From CAZLAP01 sp964557715 (GTDB lineage: Bacteria > Patescibacteriota > Minisyncoccia > Minisyncoccales > RBG-13-42-11), in assembly GCA_964557715.1 (NCBI GenBank), contig CAZLAP010000023.1:1-22005 (forward strand): a stretch of DNA of 22,005 nucleotides. Reading direction: 5' to 3'. Shown one piece after another: positions 20,009 through 22,005 of this stretch. The notes below the pieces were generated by a model, which did no database searches, was not told the origin of the DNA, and worked only from the letters and a program-made list of their open reading frames with translations. A program made the position numbers and the translations under genes. Each line of letters begins with the position of its first letter. The stretch's first letter is position 1.

Positions 20009-21472
20009 ATGACGCCAGAAGAAAAATTTAAATTTAGAAAACCTGGAGAAATAAGGGCGCGAATCGCGCCTTCGCCAACGGGCCATATACACATCGGACT
20101 GGCCAGAACCGCCCTTTTTAATTATCTTTTTGCCAAAAAGCACAAAGGAGTGTTTATTTTGAGGATTGAAGACACTGACAAAGAAAGATCATCTCCGGAG
20201 TCTGAAAAAAACATTATTGAAAACTTAAAATGGCTGGGAATTAATTGGGACGAAGGGCCTTTTTGCCAAAGCCAAAGAATGGAAATTTACCAGAAATATC
20301 TAAAAAAACTTCTATCTGAAAACAAAGCATATCATTGTTTTTGCCCCGAGGAAGAACTGAAAGCGCAAAAACAATACCAAATGTCCCAGGGCCTGGCTCC
20401 GCGTTATTCAGGAAAATGCGCCAACCTAAGCAGTAAAAAAATAAAAGAATATTTGTCCGCAGGAAAACCATCGGTAATCAGATTCAGAGTTCAGGCAAAA
20501 AAAATAAATTTTAATGATTTAATCAGAGGCAAATTAGAGTTTGACGCCGGTTTAATAGGGGATATAGTTATTGCTAAAAACCTTAATTCTCCTTTGTATA
20601 ATTTCGCCGCGGCGGTTGACGACTTTGAAATGAAAATTTCTCATGTTATCAGAGGCGAAGAGCATATTTCCAATACTCCAAAGCAAATTTTAATCCAGCA
20701 GGCTCTCGGTTTTCCTCAGCCTCTTTACGCTCATTTGCCCTTGATTTTAGGCCAGGACATGACTAAATTAAGCAAAAGGCACGGTTCAGTTTCTGTTTCT
20801 CAATTTCAAAAAGAAGGCTATCTGCCGGAAGCTTTAGTCAATTTTATGGCATTTTTAGGATGGAATCCGGGAAACGAAAGAGAAATATATTCAATGAATT
20901 CTTTAATCAAGGAATTTTCTCTGGACAAAGTTCAAAAATCAGGAGCTATTTTTAACATTAAAAAGCTTGATTTTCTAAACGGTTTTTATATCCGCCAGCG
21001 CTCTTTGGAGAAATTAACCGAACTCTGCCTGCCCTATCTTGTTGAAGCCGGACTTATTACCGACAAAGAAACTGATTTTAATATACTGCAAAAAATCGTT
21101 TCAGTTTACCAAGAAAGGTTAAAAAAAATATCGGAAATTGTTGAGTTAGCTGATTTTTTCTTCAAAGAAGAGCTTGTTTACGGCAAAGAACTGCTGAAAT
21201 GGAAAAATATGACTGACAAAGAAATAAAAAACTCTCTTGACAAATCTGAAAAAATATTATCTAAAATAAAGGCAGAGGATTGGAAAAAAGAAAACTTAGA
21301 AAATAGCTTATTGCCCGAGGCTGAAAAAACAGGGGACAGAGGACAGCTGCTCTGGCCCCTAAGATCCGCCTTAACAGGTAAAAAAGCTTCGGCAGGACCG
21401 TTTGAAGTTGCGGAAATTTTAGGCAAAGAAAAAACTTTGCAAAGAATAAAAGAAGCTAAGAAAAAACTATAA
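20009..21472 (+). CDS. gltX: Glutamate--tRNA ligase
   Basis: Class I enzyme that charges tRNA(Glu), and in organisms without GlnRS also tRNA(Gln). The ATP-site motifs are APSPTGHIHIG (20-30) and KLSKR (253-257, the KMSKS equivalent). A zinc site is intact: C110, C112, Y133 and C137 match the spacing of the E. coli site (C98, C100, Y121, C125). The lower part contains the tRNA-binding helical domains, ending in a GPFEVAEILGKEKTLQRI-like segment. It is 487 aa, with about 12 extra N-terminal residues before the catalytic fold; no ribosome-binding site is evident before the ATG. It lies in the murD unit downstream of a repeat cluster and one base upstream of the next gene. Confidence 0.96.
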   Translation: MTPEEKFKFRKPGEIRARIAPSPTGHIHIGLARTALFNYLFAKKHKGVFILRIEDTDKERSSPESEKNIIENLKWLGINWDEGPFCQSQRMEIYQKYLKKLLSENKAYHCFCPEEELKAQKQYQMSQGLAPRYSGKCANLSSKKIKEYLSAGKPSVIRFRVQAKKINFNDLIRGKLEFDAGLIGDIVIAKNLNSPLYNFAAAVDDFEMKISHVIRGEEHISNTPKQILIQQALGFPQPLYAHLPLILGQDMTKLSKRHGSVSVSQFQKEGYLPEALVNFMAFLGWNPGNEREIYSMNSLIKEFSLDKVQKSGAIFNIKKLDFLNGFYIRQRSLEKLTELCLPYLVEAGLITDKETDFNILQKIVSVYQERLKKISEIVELADFFFKEELVYGKELLKWKNMTDKEIKNSLDKSEKILSKIKAEDWKKENLENSLLPEAEKTGDRGQLLWPLRSALTGKKASAGPFEVAEILGKEKTLQRIKEAKKKL

Positions 21473-21473
21473 T

Positions 21474-21866
21474 ATGAAACGCGCAATAACACTTTTAATA
21501 ATTTTAGGCATAATTTTGCCTGTTTTCTCTTTTGCCGGACAGGTGCCTTTGGGTATTGTTTCTCCTCCCAAAACATTAGAAGAGGCGAAAGAAGCGGCCA
21601 AACAGGCTGAAAAAGAACTGCCGGGAATTATGCGGGAAATATGGAAAAATGAAGCCTTGCCTATTTGGCAAAAAACACTGTTTTGGCTCAAAATAAACGT
21701 TTGGTTTAAGTTTTATAATTGGCTTAAACCGGAGTTTGAAAAAAGAAAACAATTTTTTAAAGAAAATTTCAAAAAAGAAAAGGAAGAAATAAAAGAAGAA
21801 ATAAAAGCCGAGGCGCCGAAAATCGGCAAATCTCTTTGGGAAAAAATTAAAGGGCTTATAAAATAA
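21474..21866 (+). CDS. Small secreted protein with charged helical C-terminus
   Basis: No known family was recognised. The N-terminus is a clear signal peptide (MKRAITLLIILGIILPVFSFAG), probably cut near residue 21. The mature part begins with QVPLGIVSPPKTLEEAKEAA, a pattern of a Pro-rich start followed by an amphipathic helix. A Trp-rich middle follows (IWQKTLFWLKINVWFKFYNW), then a strongly charged Lys/Glu helix that ends in SLWEKIKGLIK. The whole mature protein is predicted to be mostly helical and may lie on a membrane surface or form a coiled coil. Its ATG is one base after the gltX stop (TAATATG), so it is probably the last gene of the murD unit. No hairpin terminator was seen just after it. 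Confidence 0.7.
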   Translation: MKRAITLLIILGIILPVFSFAGQVPLGIVSPPKTLEEAKEAAKQAEKELPGIMREIWKNEALPIWQKTLFWLKINVWFKFYNWLKPEFEKRKQFFKENFKKEKEEIKEEIKAEAPKIGKSLWEKIKGLIK

Positions 21867-21885
21867 AGGGGAGTGTTTTTTATGC

Positions 21886-21914
21886 TTGACAAGGGTTTTT
21901 GCCTTGTTTATTAT
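21886..21914 (+). promoter_or_regulatory. Strong sigma-70-type promoter with internal inverted repeat
   Basis: TTGACA (21886-21891), a 17-base spacer, then TATTAT (21909-21914), the best -35/-10 pair in the window. ACAAGG (21889-21894) and CCTTGT (21902-21907) form an inverted repeat overlapping the -35 and spacer, which could be an operator. Predicted start is about 21921. Confidence 0.7.
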
Positions 21915-21960
21915 TAATATAGTATAGTTCGCATAATGTAGCTTTAGCGTAGTATTATCT

Positions 21961-22005
21961 ATGAAGAAAAACAATAGGCCCATAATTGACCATATTAACG
22001 ACTTT
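21961..22005 (+). CDS. Start of an unidentified gene, cut by the window end
   Basis: An ATG at 21961 opens a frame of 15 codons (MKKNNRPIIDHINDF) that runs off the window. It lies about 40 bases downstream of the predicted start of transcription of a strong promoter, the expected place for a first gene. No function can be assigned from so few residues, and the start could be further downstream. Confidence 0.45.
   Translation, partial: MKKNNRPIIDHINDF

Noticed and set aside
19901..20143. Minus-strand frame of 80 aa across the murG/gltX repeats
   Set aside because: It is explained by the palindromic repeats and by the antisense of the gltX start; no protein-like pattern.
21576..21983. Phe/Lys-rich 135-aa frame on the minus strand
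   Set aside because: It is a shadow of the Lys/Glu-rich secreted protein on the plus strand and has no recognisable features.
1..22005. Recoding of TGA as in SR1/Gracilibacteria
   Set aside because: TGA ends thpR, murG and amrB at expected family lengths, and no gene needs read-through of TGA.

Overview
The window looks like a chromosomal segment of a Candidate Phyla Radiation (Patescibacteria) bacterium, most likely Parcubacteria-like. This is inferred from three things. The DNA is AT-rich and lysine/asparagine-rich in coding content. Genes are tightly packed and mostly lack clear Shine-Dalgarno sites. The gene set is typical: type IV pilin clusters, AmmeMemoRadiSam genes and a scattered division/cell-wall cluster with divergent enzymes. 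TGA is used as a normal stop (thpR, murG, amrB), which argues against the TGA-recoding SR1/Gracilibacteria lineages. No rRNA, tRNA, CRISPR array, insertion sequence or prophage was seen.

Layout. (1) 1-3994, plus strand: a type IV pilus/pseudopilin operon with four minor prepilin-like proteins, PilM with a PilN-like tail, a small membrane protein whose C-terminal SH3-like domain is cut by a 19-bp tandem duplication, and a pilin with a canonical GFTLIE site. An intrinsic terminator follows. (2) 4088-5162, plus: a LOG-family protein and a small HExxH zincin. (3) 5159-9958, minus: amrS, amrB (Memo/LigB-like), a 99-aa unknown protein, amrA (AMMECR1), an orphan Pol X-type helix-hairpin-helix protein, fmt and efp. 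This strand converges on the zincin gene with overlapping stop codons. (4) 10014-12083, plus: thpR, murC and a 47-aa one-helix membrane protein, started from a promoter with little or no leader and ended by a strong terminator. (5) 12256-16317, plus: a stand-alone receiver protein, aspS without its GAD insertion, a D-Ala-D-Ala carboxypeptidase-like protein and mraY, ended by a terminator. (6) 16297-21866, plus: murD, ftsW, murG, gltX and a small secreted protein. The promoter of this unit is embedded in the preceding terminator. (7) 21886 to the end: a strong sigma-70-type promoter and the start of another gene.

Functionally, murC, mraY, murD, ftsW, murG and the carboxypeptidase cover part of lipid II synthesis, polymerisation and trimming. 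aspS, gltX, fmt and efp serve translation. The pilus genes serve surface attachment. The most notable observations are the frameshifting 19-bp duplication at 3462-3499, altered active-site residues in both MraY and MurD, a terminator overlapping a promoter before murD, a palindrome carrying divergent extended -10 elements between amrS and thpR, a duplicated palindromic element that supplies the murG stop codon, a GAD-less AspRS, and the unknown small protein coupled to the Memo homologue.
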